Notes: generated by a model not told the origin, from the sequence alone. Numbered from the stretch's first letter, positions 1-12,104 are shown. The stretch is 64,000 nt of DNA from Saccopteryx bilineata (GCF_036850765.1 NC_089494.1:60692309-60756308); one strand, 5' to 3'. Numbers and translations are program-made.

Positions 1-544
1 TCATCAAACTCAACAAAAAATTAGGTATCGGTTCTGCCAAACTGGTGCGAACCAGCTGCATCCCACCACTGACTCTGCCCTTTTGCACGTTTCCACATCC
101 TGGATGGGGCTGATGATTTAATCAACTCAGGTGAGAGCTTGGAGTTACATCTCAGGAACCAGCCCAATGTTGGAGGAGCTGGGACCAAATGTAAAGTTTT
201 AATAACTGTGAACATTCCCTCCTTGTTCTGAGCATGGCCACAGCTCCCTGTCATGTTAGACCATGTCACAAAGGGACTTGGTGTGGTCACTTCAGCTCCA
301 GAGAGGTATCATTTGCCTGGAGAATAACCTGACCTTCCAGGAACTCCTCCATCTGGGGAAACTGAATCAGCTCATTTAGCAGCTTAGAGGGTCCTGGGGG
401 GAGGTGTCACTGTCTACATGTGTCTGAAACACTTGGCTGCCATCTCCCCAGACTAGGTTTCCTCCTTCCAGTGGAAAAGATGCCAGAAACTTACATATGT
501 GGGGGTCACTTGGTGCTCATAAATGATTACTTACAAAGTATGTG
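1..544. other. Unique non-coding DNA, nothing recognised
   Basis: No repeat family or coding pattern is recognised here. The short open frames carry no domain and start or stop arbitrarily. Base composition is average for the window. This may be intronic or intergenic. Confidence 0.5.
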
Positions 545-730
545 ATCTTGGATTAGTTACTTAGCGTCTCTTTGCCTTAGACTCCTTATAACAAGCATGA
601 CAATGCCCATGTCATAAGGTTATTGGTAGGACTAAATTATATAAATTATGTAAAGAGTACTACTGCACAGGCAAGATCCACAGTAAGTGCTTACAAATGT
701 CAGCTGATATGATTATTACTATAATAATAT
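545..730 (+). repeat. MIR SINE, diverged
   Basis: The order of motifs follows the MIR consensus on the forward strand: a 'tagttacttag' splice-like core, a cytosine/thymine-rich 'cctta..ctcctta' part, 'gtcataaggttattg', and the 'agtaagtgctta' end followed by attatta. It is strongly diverged, as expected for a MIR that predates placental radiation. Confidence 0.65.
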
Positions 731-1529
731 TGGTTGGTGGTGTTTACAAGAACCAATCTTCAGATGAGAACTCAGAGAGAAAAATGTTCTGGAGGGAAAA
801 TGTAAACTATAGTGTCTGTGTTGAAGAATCATTTCATTAAGGAAAAGCATGTCTCATGTCATTTAATAATCTAAAACAAAACAAAAACCAGAGGGTGCAT
901 GAAAATTTGAATCTGACTTTTCATGTGCTATGATTATTATTACTTTTTAAAAAATCTTCCCTTTCTGTGCTGTACCTAAATTCCCTGTGCACATGTTACC
1001 TCCTGGGTCCCTCGTGCTGATTTGGCTCACCTCCTCTGACCTCATTTCCAGGTCCCTCTGGCCTGCCTATTTTGGGGAAGTGGCGGTAGCTTTCTCCCTT
1101 CCCCAGGGATCCTACTCCTCTTTTCACAGAGGAAGTTCTGACTACAATGGCTCCCTGTTTCTTTTAAGTACTAAGCTCTCTTGCCTACTTGAGAAGAAGT
1201 AGCTGTCATCATCTTTCTAGTCAAAGAATGATATTTTCTCCTAAGGAAGCTTAATATGGATCAAAGGGCAAGTGCAAGTAGAGCCAGGAAATACTCTATG
1301 TTCAAAGAAACCTCAACAGGAGGGAGGCCTGGGCCCAAGGTGTGGATAAGTGACCGTTGCATCAGCTTTGCTTTGCACTCACTTGAGCACATTTTCTCGT
1401 TTGCCTCTTACTCTCTGCCCACTGCTTCTCCTTATGCTTTGCTGGCTTCTATTCCTCTGCTGGTCCTTCAAGGCCCGTGTTCCTCAGGGCTCTGTTCATG
1501 AGCCTGAGCTCTCCCGCTGCACTTCCCCT
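731..1529. other. Unique non-coding DNA, nothing recognised
   Basis: No recognisable repeat or exon. Open frames of 60-90 codons overlap each other in different phases and show no protein-family motif, so they are taken as chance. Confidence 0.45.
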
Positions 1530-2432
1530 TGACAATCTCAGCCAGCCAAGGGCATCAGGAACCAGCTCCATCTCCCAAGCTCCAGACAAATACACCCAAC
1601 TGCCTTCTGGATAGTTCCTTCTTGGATATCCCACACACAGGTCAGTCGAACTCAATGTAACTGAGATCATAGTTTTTCCTCCTTCCTCAGACTTGCTTCT
1701 CCCTCTCTGTCTTGGCAAGTGGCACCACTTCTCAAGCTATTACTGGGGAGCAGCCTGAAAGTTGACCTTTTCTCTCTCCCTCCCTGCCCATTCAGTCAAT
1801 CACTAATTCCCAACAACTCCCCTAGTCCTGGTGGACATCCTCACAGACACCGTCCTAGTGACCCTCCCCGGGGCCAGTGCTTGTTTAAATCGGCAGCTTG
1901 CTGGATAATCTACACTGAAACTCCACCTGATAGAACACCCTCCTATTGCTCTAGGCATCTAAACAGGCTCTGAAGCCATGACCTTAGTCTAGCTGCTCGC
2001 TGCATCTCTGCACAGCCTTCTCACAAAGGGAGCTCCAGTCACACCGAGCTTTCATTCAGTTCCTCAAATGTCCCCAAACGTTTTCTTACCTTTGCACATG
2101 GTAGCCCCCTGCCCCTAGCACTCCCCCAGCCCTGGTGTCTGGCTCCCCTTTGCTCCTCCTTTACCTTCCAATCTAAACACCACTCTCTCTAGGAGCCCCT
2201 CCCTGGCCCTGTGGGTGACTACATCCTCTGCTCAGTGTTCCCGCAGCTTGCTCTGTTTCTACCATCACGTACCGCATCACAGCCGGCACCACTACTTGTT
2301 CAAGGTTTGCACTGCTTCATAGTGCTGGGCAGCAGGGAACGTGTCTAGCATCTTCAGTTGTATTTTCATTAATTGGCATGCCAGGCAGTCATTGCTTCAT
2401 AAATACTTACTGAATATTTAAATACATAAATA
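1530..2432 (+). repeat. L2 LINE 3' portion
   Basis: The stretch follows the 3' part of L2 in forward orientation. The 'gcaccacttctcaagc' and 'cattcagtcaatcacta' portion is followed by 'cctttgcacatgg..gcccctgcccc', then 'aggagcccctccctggcc', and it ends with the 'gggcagcagggaacgtgtctagcatctt' and 'cataaatacttactgaat' terminal signature. No reading frame survives. The terminal third is the clearest; the first 450 bases are less certain. Confidence 0.6.
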
Positions 2433-2436
2433 TATA

Positions 2437-2464
2437 CATACATACATACATACATACATACATA
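2437..2464. repeat. (CATA)n microsatellite
   Basis: Seven CATA units in tandem lie between the L2 3' end and the next SINE. Confidence 0.95.
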
Positions 2465-2466
2465 AA

Positions 2467-2878
2467 AAGGCCTTAGCCAGTTGGCTCAGTAGTAGAGCAT
2501 TGGCCCAGCATGTGAAAGTCTCAGGTTCAATTCTGGGTCAGGGCACACAGGAGAAGAGACCATATGCTTCTCTACCCCTCACCTTCTCTCTCTCTCTTTC
2601 TCTCCCTATCTCCTTTCCCCTTCCCCCAAAGCCATGGCTCAAATGGTTTGAACATGTTGGCTCCAGGCACTAAGGATGCCTCCCATGGCCTTGCCTCAGG
2701 TGCTGAAATAGCTCAGTTGCTGAGCAATAGAGTAGTGGCCCCAGATGGGCAGAGCATTGCCCTGTAGGGGGCTTGCCGGGTGGATCCTGGCCAGGGCACA
2801 TGTGGGAGTCTGTCTCTCTCCCTCCTTGCCTCTCACTTAATAAAACTAACTAAATAACTAAATGAATTAATTAATTTA
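2467..2878 (+). mobile_element. Rhin-1-like tRNA-derived bat SINE (long type)
   Basis: A tRNA-related head (GGCCTTAGCCAGTTGGCTC, B-box-like GGTTCAATTCT) leads into 'cacacaggagaagagaccat' and a pyrimidine-rich middle. The 3' body has 'gatgggcagagcattgccc', 'gccgggtggatcctgg' and 'tgtgggagtctgtctctc', ending in an A-rich AACTAAATAACTAAAT tail. Pol III A and B boxes are recognisable but mutated. It is older than the copy at 6605. Confidence 0.88.
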
Positions 2879-3359
2879 AAAAAATTTCCTGATCATTAAT
2901 AAGATTGAACCATTTTGAAATGTATTTATTGCTCATTTTTTTATTAGTTTTATTTCATATTTTTGGCTTATTTTTTGTTAGTTATTGTAAGAACATTTTA
3001 TAAATTGAGTATTTTTATTTTTTGTATGTTATAAATAATTTTCTAATTTATTTTTTACTTTTGGTGATTTTTTTCTTATAAATAAAGGTTTTAAATTGTT
3101 ACATACTTAAATTGGTCAATCCTTGTTGTGAGGATTGAAAGGGCTCGCATGCAGTTACACGTCTGCCAGAGCAAAGCCTGGAAGCACACCTGATGCATTT
3201 CTTCTGCAGGGTGATGCGGACAGTTATGCCTATGAGGAAGCAGTCATCGTTTATTTTGTTATAACATTCTGAAGTTTTACAGGGGCTTTTTTTCCCAAAC
3301 AAAAATATATAAGAATAACTATTAGACTTTCACTTCCTAAACATTTAATAGATGTATTT
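2879..3359. other. AT-rich non-coding DNA
   Basis: The first 230 bases are very T-rich ('attgctcattttttttattag', 'gaacattttataaattgag') and could be a much-decayed antisense L1 fragment, but I cannot align them convincingly. Bases 3110-3300 look unique. Confidence 0.35.
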
Positions 3360-4314
3360 TTCTCCATTCTTCCTACTTAGTAAAACAAAAACCCCTGGAA
3401 ATTACATAAAAATTAAACAAAAGACTCAGAAAGGTGGAAAGAAGAAGGCAGACTGTCTAGAGTTCTTACTGCCCCGAGAACAACATAGTGGTAAGTTCCT
3501 GGGTATCTTTTGCCTCATGTATTCCAATGAGGAACACATGAGACAAAAACTATTGAAGAAGCCATTGCAACCCAGAAACACCCAGGGGCACAGACAGAAA
3601 CAGCACACCCAAAAGCCGGTTCTCTTTAGCTAAAGGACCACAGAAAAGGCAATCTGGCAGGCAGAAAACATTTAGACAATAACCACTATAGTAAAACATC
3701 CAGAGAAAACTGTGGCCACACTGCCACCCATGCTGGGCAAGGCCAGGTTGAGTGTAACTTCTGCCCACCCGAGGCTGTAACAAGGAACCCAATCCTCTTC
3801 TCTCCTGCTGGGGTGGTGAGACTCTTTAAGGTCTCTTGCACCGCAGCATCAGTAGAGACCACGTGGGGAGATGGGACTTTCACTCTTCCCAGCAATAATG
3901 AGGCATCCCTTCCTCTTAACTCTGACAGTGTCAGAGCAAACCAATTGGAGAATCAGGAATTTCAGCATCAGACCAGTGGTGATGAGGTTATCCCCACTGC
4001 AGTATAGGGTGAGGCTTCATGGGGAGTTGGAACTCTCATTCCCACTCAGCAGCATCAAGGAGCCAGACATCCCTCTGGTGTCAGTGGAGATCAAGTGACA
4101 AACCTAGACCTCTACCTCTGCTTGGCAGTAATGAGGCATCCTCTATCAGAGCGGTGCCAGAAAAAGCCAGGTGAAGCAGAAAGTTTAAATAAGATCTGGA
4201 GTCTCCTGATTTAATATGCAAATGTTCAGACCTCAGTTGAAAATCACTATTCATACCAAGAATCAGAAAGATATCAATCTGAGTGGAGGAAAAATGAAAC
4301 ATAAATAGATATCA

Positions 4315-4746
4315 TATTCATTTCCTAGGGTTGCTGTAACATGTTACCACAAACTTGACATAAAACAACAGAAATTTGTTCTTTCACAGTTATGAAGACC
4401 AGAAATCCAAAATTAAGGTTTCCGCAGGGCTGACCCTCCTTCAAAGGCTCTAGGGGAAATTCTGTTTCTTGCTTCTTCCAGCTTCTGGTGACTCCAGGTA
4501 TTTCTTGGCTTAGAGCTGCATTACTCTAATCTCTGCCTCATGGACACATTGCCTCCTCCTCTGTATTTTCTTCTAAGGATACCTATCATTGGCTTTAAGA
4601 CCTGCTCAGATAATGCAGGATGATCCCCTTGGTTCAAGACCCTTAATGGCATCTGCAAAGACCTTTTACCAAATGAGGTAACATTCACAATTTCCAAGGG
4701 TTATTATATGAATGTTTTTGGGGGGGTCACCATTCAACCCACTATG
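4315..4746 (-). mobile_element. MLT1-type (ERVL-MaLR) solo LTR
   Basis: On the reverse strand this follows the MLT1 LTR: the forward strand shows 'tagggttgctgtaacatgttaccac', 'aacaacagaaatttgttctttcacagtt', 'ggcagggctgaccctcc'-like text, 'catctgcaaagacc' and 'ggggtcaccattcaaccc'. Both sides carry GATATCA (4308-4314 and 4747-4753), containing the target duplication. No internal retroviral sequence is next to it, so it is an ancient solo LTR with no coding capacity. Confidence 0.75.
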
Positions 4747-5496
4747 GATATCAATACTGAGATAACAGATGTTAGAATTAACAGACAAATATTTTAAAGT
4801 GGCCATGATAAAAACAAATACTTCAATGAGCAATTTTGAACATACTTGAAACAAATGGGAAAATAGAAACTCCCACCAAGAAATAGAAAAATTTAGAACA
4901 ATAGAACAAGTGATATGGAAATAAAAAGCTTAGTGATGGGCTCAACAGAAGAATGGAGGGAACAAAGAACAGAACCAATAAACTAGAAAACGGAGAAGTA
5001 TAAATGGCCTAATCTGAACAATAGAGAAAAAACAGATTTAAAAAATACCCTAAACAGAGACTTGGGGAGTTGTTGGATTGTAACAAAATATCTAACATTC
5101 ATGTCATTGGAGTTCCAGAAGGAAAGGAGAAAAGGACTAGGCTAAAAAAGTACTCAAAGAAATAATGACCAACAACTTCTCAAATTTGGCAGCAGACATA
5201 AACCTACAGATTCAAAAAGCTAAGAGACCCCCAAACAAGATAAAGCTGAAGAAATCCATGCCAAGATGTATCATAATTAAATATCTGAAAACTAAAGACA
5301 AAGAAAAAGTCTTGAAATCATCCAGAGAAAACAGTATCCTACCTATAAGACAAAGGCAATGCAGATGGTATTGTATTTTTCATCATAAACCATGAAGAAC
5401 AAACTGGCACAATATTTTTCAAGTGCTAAAGGAAAACTGTCAATCCAGAATTCTAAACTCAGTGAAAATACTCTTGAACTATAAAGGAGGGTGGGG

Positions 5497-5833
5497 GGCT
5501 GGCCAGTGGCTCAGTGGATAGAGCATTGGCCTGGCATATGAACGTCTCAGGTTTGATTCCCATTCAGGGAACACAGGAGAAGCTGCCATCTGCTTCTCCC
5601 CCTCCTCCTCTCCCCTTCTCTCTCTCTTCTCCTCCAGCAGCCAGTAGCCTGATTGGCTTGTGTGGCCCTAGGCCTTGAGGCACATCAGCCTCAGGTGTTA
5701 AAAATAGCCCGGTACTTGGAGCATTGGCCCTAGATGGGGTTGCCAGATGGATTCCAGTTGGGGTGCCTATGGGAGTCTGTCTTTCTATCTACCCTCCTCT
5801 GACTGAAAAAAGAAAAAGAAAAGGAAGAAAGGA
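5497..5833 (+). mobile_element. Rhin-1-like bat SINE (long type)
   Basis: The head (GGCTGGCCAGTGGCTCAGTG, then GGTTTGATTCC as B box) is followed by 'acacaggagaagctgccatct', a CT-rich tract, 'cagatggattccagttgggg' and 'tatgggagtctgtc'. It ends in A/G-rich sequence. It interrupts the L1M host: 'aactataaagga' before and 'aatcaagatattctcaga' after form continuous L1. Confidence 0.85.
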
Positions 5834-6289
5834 ATCAAGATATTCTCAGATGAAGGAAAACTAAATTTGTGTTCAGAAGGCTTACCTTAAAAGAATGGCT
5901 AAAAGAAGTTCTCTAAGCAGAAAGAAAACAATGAAAGAAGAAGTTTTGGAACATCAGAAAGAAAGAAAGAAAGAAAATGGTAAGTAAAGATATGGGTAAA
6001 TACAACAGGCTTTTCTTCTCCTCCTGAATTGTCTAAATTGTTTGATGGTTGAAACAAAGATCATGCCAATTTCTAATGTTCCCATATATTTAAGACAATT
6101 ATATTACAAATTGGGGAGATTAAGAAGATGTAAAATTTCTATACCTCACTTAAACTAGTGAAATCATACCACCAGTAAACTCTGATATGTATAATTAAAT
6201 GCAGTATCTAGAGCAACTGAAAGAGCTATAGAAAAAGATATACTCAAGAAAATGATAAATAAAAATGAAATCTAAAAATATATTTTAAG

Positions 6290-6381
6290 CCTGATCTGTG
6301 GTGGTACAGTGAATAAATTGTTGAACTGGAATGCTGTGGTCACTGGTTTAAAACCCTGGGCTTGCCTGGTCAAAGCTCCTC

Positions 6382-6421
<40 letters not shown>

Positions 6422-6463
6422 AAATGAATAAATAAAATCTAAAAAAAGTATAAAAAATAAAAT
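6290..6463 (+). mobile_element. Short CCTGACC-type bat SINE
   Basis: The sequence begins at CCTGATCTGTGGTGGTACAG and has 'aaaccctgggcttgcctggtcaaag', a (TC)n run and an A-rich AAAATGAATAAATAAAAT tail. It is flanked by an imperfect 16-bp duplication (6274-6289 and 6464-6479, two mismatches). Confidence 0.85.
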
Positions 6464-6604
6464 AAAAATATGCTTTAAGTAAACCACAGAAAAGCAGAAA
6501 AATGAAAACTAACCATCTAATAAACAAAAGCAAGAATAAACAAAAATAATAAAAGGACGGACTTAAGCTTTAACAGATCAATAATTACATTAAATATTAA
6601 TGGC

Positions 6605-6954
6605 CAGCCCTGGCCGGTTGGCTCGGTGGTAGAGCGTCGGCCTAGCGTGCAGAGGACCCGGGTTCGATTCCCGGCCAGGGCACACAGGAGAAGCGCCCAT
6701 TTGCTTCTCCACCCCTCCGCCACGCTTTCCTCTCTGTCTCTCTCTTCCCCTCCCGCAGCCAAGGCTCCATTGGAGCAAAGATGGCCCAGGCGCTGGGGAT
6801 GGCTCCTTGGCCTCTGCCCCAGGCGCTAGAGTGGCTCTGGTCGCAATATGGCGATGCAGGATGGGCAGAGCATCGCCCCCTGGTGGGCAGAGCGTCGCCC
6901 CATGGTGGGCGTGCCGGGTGGATCCTGGTCGGGCGCATGCGGGAGTCTGTCTGG

Positions 6955-7018
<64 letters not shown>
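6605..7018 (+). mobile_element. Rhin-1-like bat SINE, youngest-looking copy
   Basis: This is the least decayed long SINE in the window. It has an intact pol III A box (TGGCTCGGTGGTAG) and B box (GGTTCGATTCC), the tRNA-like closing GGCCAGGGC, then 'cacacaggagaagcgcccat', 'agcaaagatggcccaggcgc', 'gatgggcagagcatcgcccc' (followed by a second near copy, 'gggcagagcgtcgcccc') and 'gccgggtggatcctggtcgg'. The tail is about 33 A followed by (AT)n. The duplication ATATTAATGGC flanks it (6594-6604 and 7019-7029). The near-repeat of the 'gggcagagc' block is a local variation compared with the copy at 54816. Confidence 0.95.

Positions 7019-7022
<4 letters not shown>
6955..7022. repeat. A-run plus (AT)n microsatellite in SINE tail
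   Basis: About 33 consecutive A are followed by about 18 AT units. It grew from the poly(A) tail of the SINE at 6605 and its last bases merge with the target duplication. Confidence 0.95.
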
Positions 7023-7026
<4 letters not shown>

Positions 7027-9109
7027 GGCGTAAATATATAAATATACAGAGTGGCAGAGTGGATTAATAAAACATGACCCAACTATATGCTATCTGCAAA
7101 AGTTGTACTTCAAATATGTTATGGACAGGTTGCAAGTAAGAGGATGGAAATAAATATGTAGTGCAAGCATTAATCAGAAGAGTTGCTATATAGCAACAAA
7201 GTTGCTGTATTTATATCAGAGCAAAGAGTATTATTAGAAACAGAGAAGGACATTACATGATAGAAGGGGTCAATTTATGAAACAGACACCATAATGCTCA
7301 ATATTTATTCACTAAGGAGTAGAGCTAAAAAATATGTGAAGCAAAAACTAATAGAGCTAAAAGGATAAATTTAAAAATCCACAATTATGGTTGGAAATTT
7401 CAACACCTTACACTCAACAATTGATAAGACAATGAGACTGAAAATCATCAAAATGTAGAATAATTAAACAGTATCATCAACCAACAGGATCTAATCAACA
7501 TTAACAGCACATTCTACCCAACAATAATACAATGTACATTCTTTTCAAGCGCTCTTGGAACACATAACAAGATGAAATCCTGGCCTATAAAAGAAACCTT
7601 CACATATTTTAAAGAATTGACATCATAAAGTGTGCCTTTTTGGACCACAATAGAATCAAACTAGAATCAAGAATAGAATACCATGGAAATTTTATAGCAG
7701 TAAGTGGGGAAAAGTACATTTACAGTTGTGAGTATGTGAAGCAAAAGTTTATTCTTATATTGCTACTTATTAATTATTGTATTATTTTTCATGCAAACAG
7801 CTATAAACCTTCTTTTGCCCCATCTTGTAATAGACAAGCAGAAAAATCTTAAATTAGTAAATTGAACTCACACCTTATAAACAGGAAAAGCAAAATAAAC
7901 TAAAAAATTAAGAGGAAGGAAATAATAGAGTTAAGAGTAAAAATTGATGAAAACAAAAACAGAAAAGCAATAAGAAAAATCAATAAATGACAAGAAGAGC
8001 TGATTCTTTGAAAAGATTACCTTTAGCAAAACTGTCAAAAAAAAGAGGACATAAATTATTAACTTCAGGAATGAAACGGGGGCTATCACTACAGACCCTA
8101 CAAATATCAAAGGATAAGGTGATAGAAAAAATGACTCTACATGCATACAATTTACAACTTAGATAAAATGGGCTGCTTCTGTGAAAAACACAAACCACCA
8201 CAACTTATCCAATATGAAATAAGTATTGTAATTTGAATATCCATGAATCTATATTAAGGAAATTGAATTTATAATTCTAAAATGCCAGAAAATGAAATAT
8301 CCAGGCCTGGATGGCTTCACAAGACAATTCTGTAAAATGTTTAAAGAAGAATTTATACCAATTCTACGTAATCTCTCCCAGAAAATGCAAGAAGAAATAC
8401 TACCTTATTAATTTTATAAAACTAGTAGTACTCTGATAACAAATTAGATAAAGTCAATACAAAAAAAAGAACCCCATAGGCCAATAACCCTCATGAATAT
8501 AGTTGCAAAAATTTTAAACAAACTATTAATATATAGAATTATACAGAAAAATTTAGTGATCTTTATTCCAGAGATGCAAGGCTAGTTAATATCAGAAACC
8601 ACTGTAATATACCATATAAATAATACAAAGAAGAAAAATTACATTATCATATCAACTGATGCATAAAAACCATTTGACAAATTCAGCAATTGTTCATAAT
8701 TTTAAAATAGCTCTCAGAAAAATAGGAACACAATGGAATTTCCTCAATTGATAGAGAATATCTACATAAAAACCTATAGTTTACATATTAGTGGTGAAAG
8801 GCTGAACGCTTTTCCCCTAAGACTGGGAGTTAGGTAAGGATGTTCTACTCTTGCCACTCTTCTTCAGCACAGCTCTGCAACTTCTAGTCAGGGCAGTAAG
8901 ACAAGAAAATAACCAATAGCTATGCATATTAGAAAGGAAGAAATAAAACTGTCTCTGTATATATATTACATGATTGTCTATGTAGAAAATCCTAAGGCAT
9001 CTAAAAAATAAAGCAAAACTAAAAATGCTTCTAGAGCTATGGTAATAAGTGACTTCAGGAAGTTTGCAGAATAAAAAATAAATGTACAAAAAAACCCAAT
9101 TTTCTTTCT

Positions 9110-9424
9110 TTCTTTCGTGTGACAGAGACAAGGAGAGGGACCGATAGGGACAGACAGACAGGAAGAGAGAGAGAGAGATGAGAAGCATCAATTCTTTGTT
9201 GTGGCAGCTTAGTTGTTCATAGATTGCTTTCTCATATGTACCTTGACCAGGGGGCTACAGCAGACGTAGTGACCCTTTGCTCAAGCCAGCGACCTTGGGC
9301 TCAAGCTTATGGGCTATGCTCAAACCATATGAGCCCCACTCAAGCGGTGACCTCAGGGTTTCAAACCTGGGTCCTCCACATCCTAGTTTGATGCTCTATT
9401 CACTGCGCCACCACCTGGTCAGGT
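9110..9424 (-). mobile_element. CCTGACCAGG-type bat SINE (long form)
   Basis: On the reverse strand it starts CCTGACCAGGTGGTGGCGCA, has 'ttgagtggggctcat..tttgagc' and 'aagctt gagcccaaggtcgc' blocks, 'ctatgaacaactaagctgcc', and ends in 'ctctgtcacacgaaagaaag'. Both sides show CCAATT-T/G-T-TTCT (about 9096-9109 and 9425-9438), the duplicated L1M host sequence. Confidence 0.87.
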
Positions 9425-9663
9425 CCAATTGTGTTTCTGCGTACTAACAGTGAACACATGGATACTGAAATTAAAAATACAACTTAAAAAAACAGGATTT
9501 TTTATGCCAAAAACTATGCAACACTGAAGAAAGAAGTCAAAGAATAAATAAATGAAGTAATATTCCTTGTATATGAATTGAAAGATTCAACACAGTAAAG
9601 ATGGTCAGTTCTCTCCAACTTGATATACATGTTTAGTACAATTTTCATAAAAATCCCAGCAAG

Positions 9664-9862
9664 CCTGACCTTTGGTGATGCAGTGGATGGAGCGGCTTGG
9701 GTCACTGGTTTGAAACCCCATGCTTGCCCACATATGTGAAGCAATCCATGAACAACTAAAGCGAAGTAACAATGAGCTTGCTCCCTCTCACTCTCCTTCC
9801 CTCTCTCAAAAGTAAATAAATAAATAAAATCTTTTTTTAAAAAAAGAATCATTAAAAGAAAT
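9664..9862 (+). mobile_element. CCTGACC-type bat SINE (internally shortened)
   Basis: The head GCCTGACCTTTGGTGATGCA is followed by 'ccatgaacaactaaagcgaag', CT-rich sequence and a (AAAT)n/T-rich tail. The host L1M sequence AATCCCAGCAAG is repeated at 9652-9663 and 9863-9874, giving a clean 12-bp target duplication. Confidence 0.85.
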
Positions 9863-11215
9863 AATCCCAGCAAGATTTTTTGTAGATATAGACATGATAA
9901 CTCTGAAATTTATAAGAAGGCAAAGAGACTAAAATAGTTAATTCAACTTTGAAAAAGAAGAATAATTTCAAGAACTATAATATACTTATGGTAATCAACA
10001 GTGTATATTATTGGTGGAGGAATAGAAAATGGAACACAATGGGAAGTTCAGAAATAGACTTCACACAAATATGCTCAACTGATTTTTGATGAAGATGCAA
10101 AAGCTATTCAATGGAGGAAGCACAGCCATTTCAACAATGCAACTGGATATCCACAGGCAAAAAAAAAAAAAAAAAGGCTTTGACCTACTCTCACAATTTA
10201 CATAAAAATTAGCTCACAATGGTTATGAACTTAAACTGCGAAAGCTAAAACTTAAAAATTTTTTAGAAAAAAACCCAGAAAATCTTCCAGACCCACAGCT
10301 AAGCTAAGAGTTCTTTGTCTTGACACCAAAAGCATGATTCATAAATAGAAAAATTGAAAAATTGGACTTCAAGGTTGAAAACTCCTTTTCTGAGAAAGAG
10401 CCTGTTAAGATAATTAAAAGACAAGTAACAGAGTTAGTAAAAGTATTTGCATATTACATATTCAACAAAGCACAAGTATTTAGAATATATTTTTTAAACT
10501 GTCAAATCTCAAACAAAAAATATAATTAGAAAATGGGCAGAAGATATGAAGAGACATTTCACCAAAATGACAACTAAGCTTATGTAAAAATATTCATCAT
10601 CATTAGTCATTAGGAAAATATAAATGAAAACCACATTGAGATATTGCTATATACCCAGCAGAATGTCTAAAACTGACAACACTAAATGCTGGTGAAAATG
10701 AATTTTATAGCAGCTTTATTTTGTAATAATGAAAAACTTTATGTCCTTCAGTGGGTGAATGGTTAAACTGTGGTGCATTCATATCATAGAATACTACTCA
10801 GCAATAAAAAGGAAAAAAAAAACATTGATACAGAATAATTTGGACAAATCTCAAGGGAATTAAGCAGAGTGAAAAATTCTATGCCCAAAAGTTGCATACT
10901 ACATGATTCCATTTATATAACATTCTTGAAATTTAAAAAAAAATCACAGAAATGAAGAAACGACTCGTAGATGCCAGGGGTTTTGGAAGGGGTAGGTGGG
11001 AGTGAGGTGGGCTGGGTTATGAAGGATAACATTTGCAGTCATTCTGGTGATAGAAACATTCTGTATTTTGACTGTCAACTTCAAATGTCAATATCCTGAA
11101 TGTGATACTGTACTACTGTTTTCAAAATGTTACCCTTTTACATCGAATCTCCTTGTATTATTTCTTACAACTCCATGTGAATTTATAATTATGTCAAAAT
11201 TAAAATATAATTAAA

Positions 11216-11849
11216 AACCCATTAAAACCAGATTTTAAAATTGTTTAATACATAGAACATTTAATTTGGGTTGTGTTACTAATAACAGAGCTAAAACAAT
11301 TTAAGGTTTGAGAATATAAGATGCCTTTGATCCATTTGACTTACTATGTCTATGCGGTAAATTTCTGGATATGTTGTTCTTTGGTTTTATGTTTTATTTA
11401 TTTTTGCCTTATTTTATTCCTTTAGAGAAACCATGTTTTAAATATCTGAGAAAGTATAATGCAAAATTTGTAAAAGACTCATGCTTCTTTATAATTCAAG
11501 TTACAGTTGGCCTCTCTCTCCCCCACGTTAAATCTATGTTACAGAATTGGGAGAAAAGTGCTCACGGCTTGGAAAAGACTAAGTTCAGATAAATGGTACT
11601 TTTGACCACAATGAACCTTAACTTTTTAACAAAATACTTTGTACTGGAAACAAAACACAGAAAACCCTTCTACAACACTCTTGACTGACATGAATAGGAT
11701 GATACTCGGAGCAAATCACATTCCCTGTGTGCATCTCAGGGCATAGCTGCTTTATTCTTCAAGGTCCCAAGCTTTGTTTGTGACATTGCTAGTTTAAGTT
11801 CAGTAATCAACAAGAACAGGACTAAACCCCACTTTGTTTCACCTGTGCT
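11216..11849. other. Unique non-coding DNA, nothing recognised
   Basis: The sequence downstream of the L1M tail has no recognised family. The open frame at 11371-11592 has no domain motif. Confidence 0.45.
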
Positions 11850-12050
11850 TCCGTGAGTGAGGCTGGCATGGTGGGCTGCAAGGGTGTGGGCCTTGGGGTC
11901 ACAGGGTCTGGGTTCAACTCCACCTCTCTCATTTACAAGCTATGTTTGTTTTGGGAAGGTCAGTTGAACTTCCTGAGCTTAGAATTTTTTATTTGTAACA
12001 CAAGAAAAATTATATCTTTTACCCAGGATTATGAGAAATAGAGATAAAAT
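11850..12050 (+). repeat. MIR SINE
   Basis: The forward MIR order is clear: 'gccttggggtcacagggtctgggttcaactccacctctctc', 'acaagctatg', 'gaaggtcagttgaacttcctgagctt', then 'tttgtaacacaagaaaaat' and 'ggattatgagaaatagagataaaatac'. The tRNA-like head (TGGGTTCAACTCC) is still readable. Confidence 0.8.
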
Positions 12051-12104
12051 ACATAAAGAGACCTGTTGTATTATGAGCTCATTAAGTGACCACTCTTACC
12101 ATCA

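Larger units (their letters stand above)
3360..11215 (+). mobile_element. Old near-full-length L1M LINE with six later insertions
   Basis: One degraded forward L1 can be followed across about 7.9 kb. Bases 3360-4314 resemble old L1M 5' UTR, with 'tggggagatgggactttcac..cagcaataatgaggcatcc' recurring near 3860-3905 and 4115-4145. ORF1-like sequence ('ggagttccagaaggaaag', 'caacttctcaaatttggcag') lies at 4747-5480. ORF2-like sequence follows, including an RT-region motif ('ccaggcctggatggcttcac') near 8300. The ORF2 end ('aatactactcagcaataaaaagg') is near 10,790, and the 3' UTR with A-rich tail ends about 11,215. Insertions are an MLT1 LTR (4315-4746) and SINEs at 5497, 6290, 6605, 9110 and 9664. 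Removing them leaves about 6 kb, close to a full L1. Many stops and indels make it a fossil. Host sequence reads across each insertion, which supports a single element. Confidence 0.8.

Noticed and set aside
2437..2464. Direct repeats resembling a CRISPR array
   Set aside because: Simple (CATA)n microsatellite with no spacers, in a mammalian genome.
6607..6681. tRNA gene-like sequence with intact A and B boxes
   Set aside because: It is the head of a SINE: followed by a SINE body, A-rich tail and target duplication, and present in many diverged copies.
6642..7082. 146-codon reverse frame and overlapping forward frames of 60-86 codons
   Set aside because: They run through a SINE, its poly(A) and the (AT)n repeat, giving low-complexity Lys/Phe/Ile-Tyr peptides.
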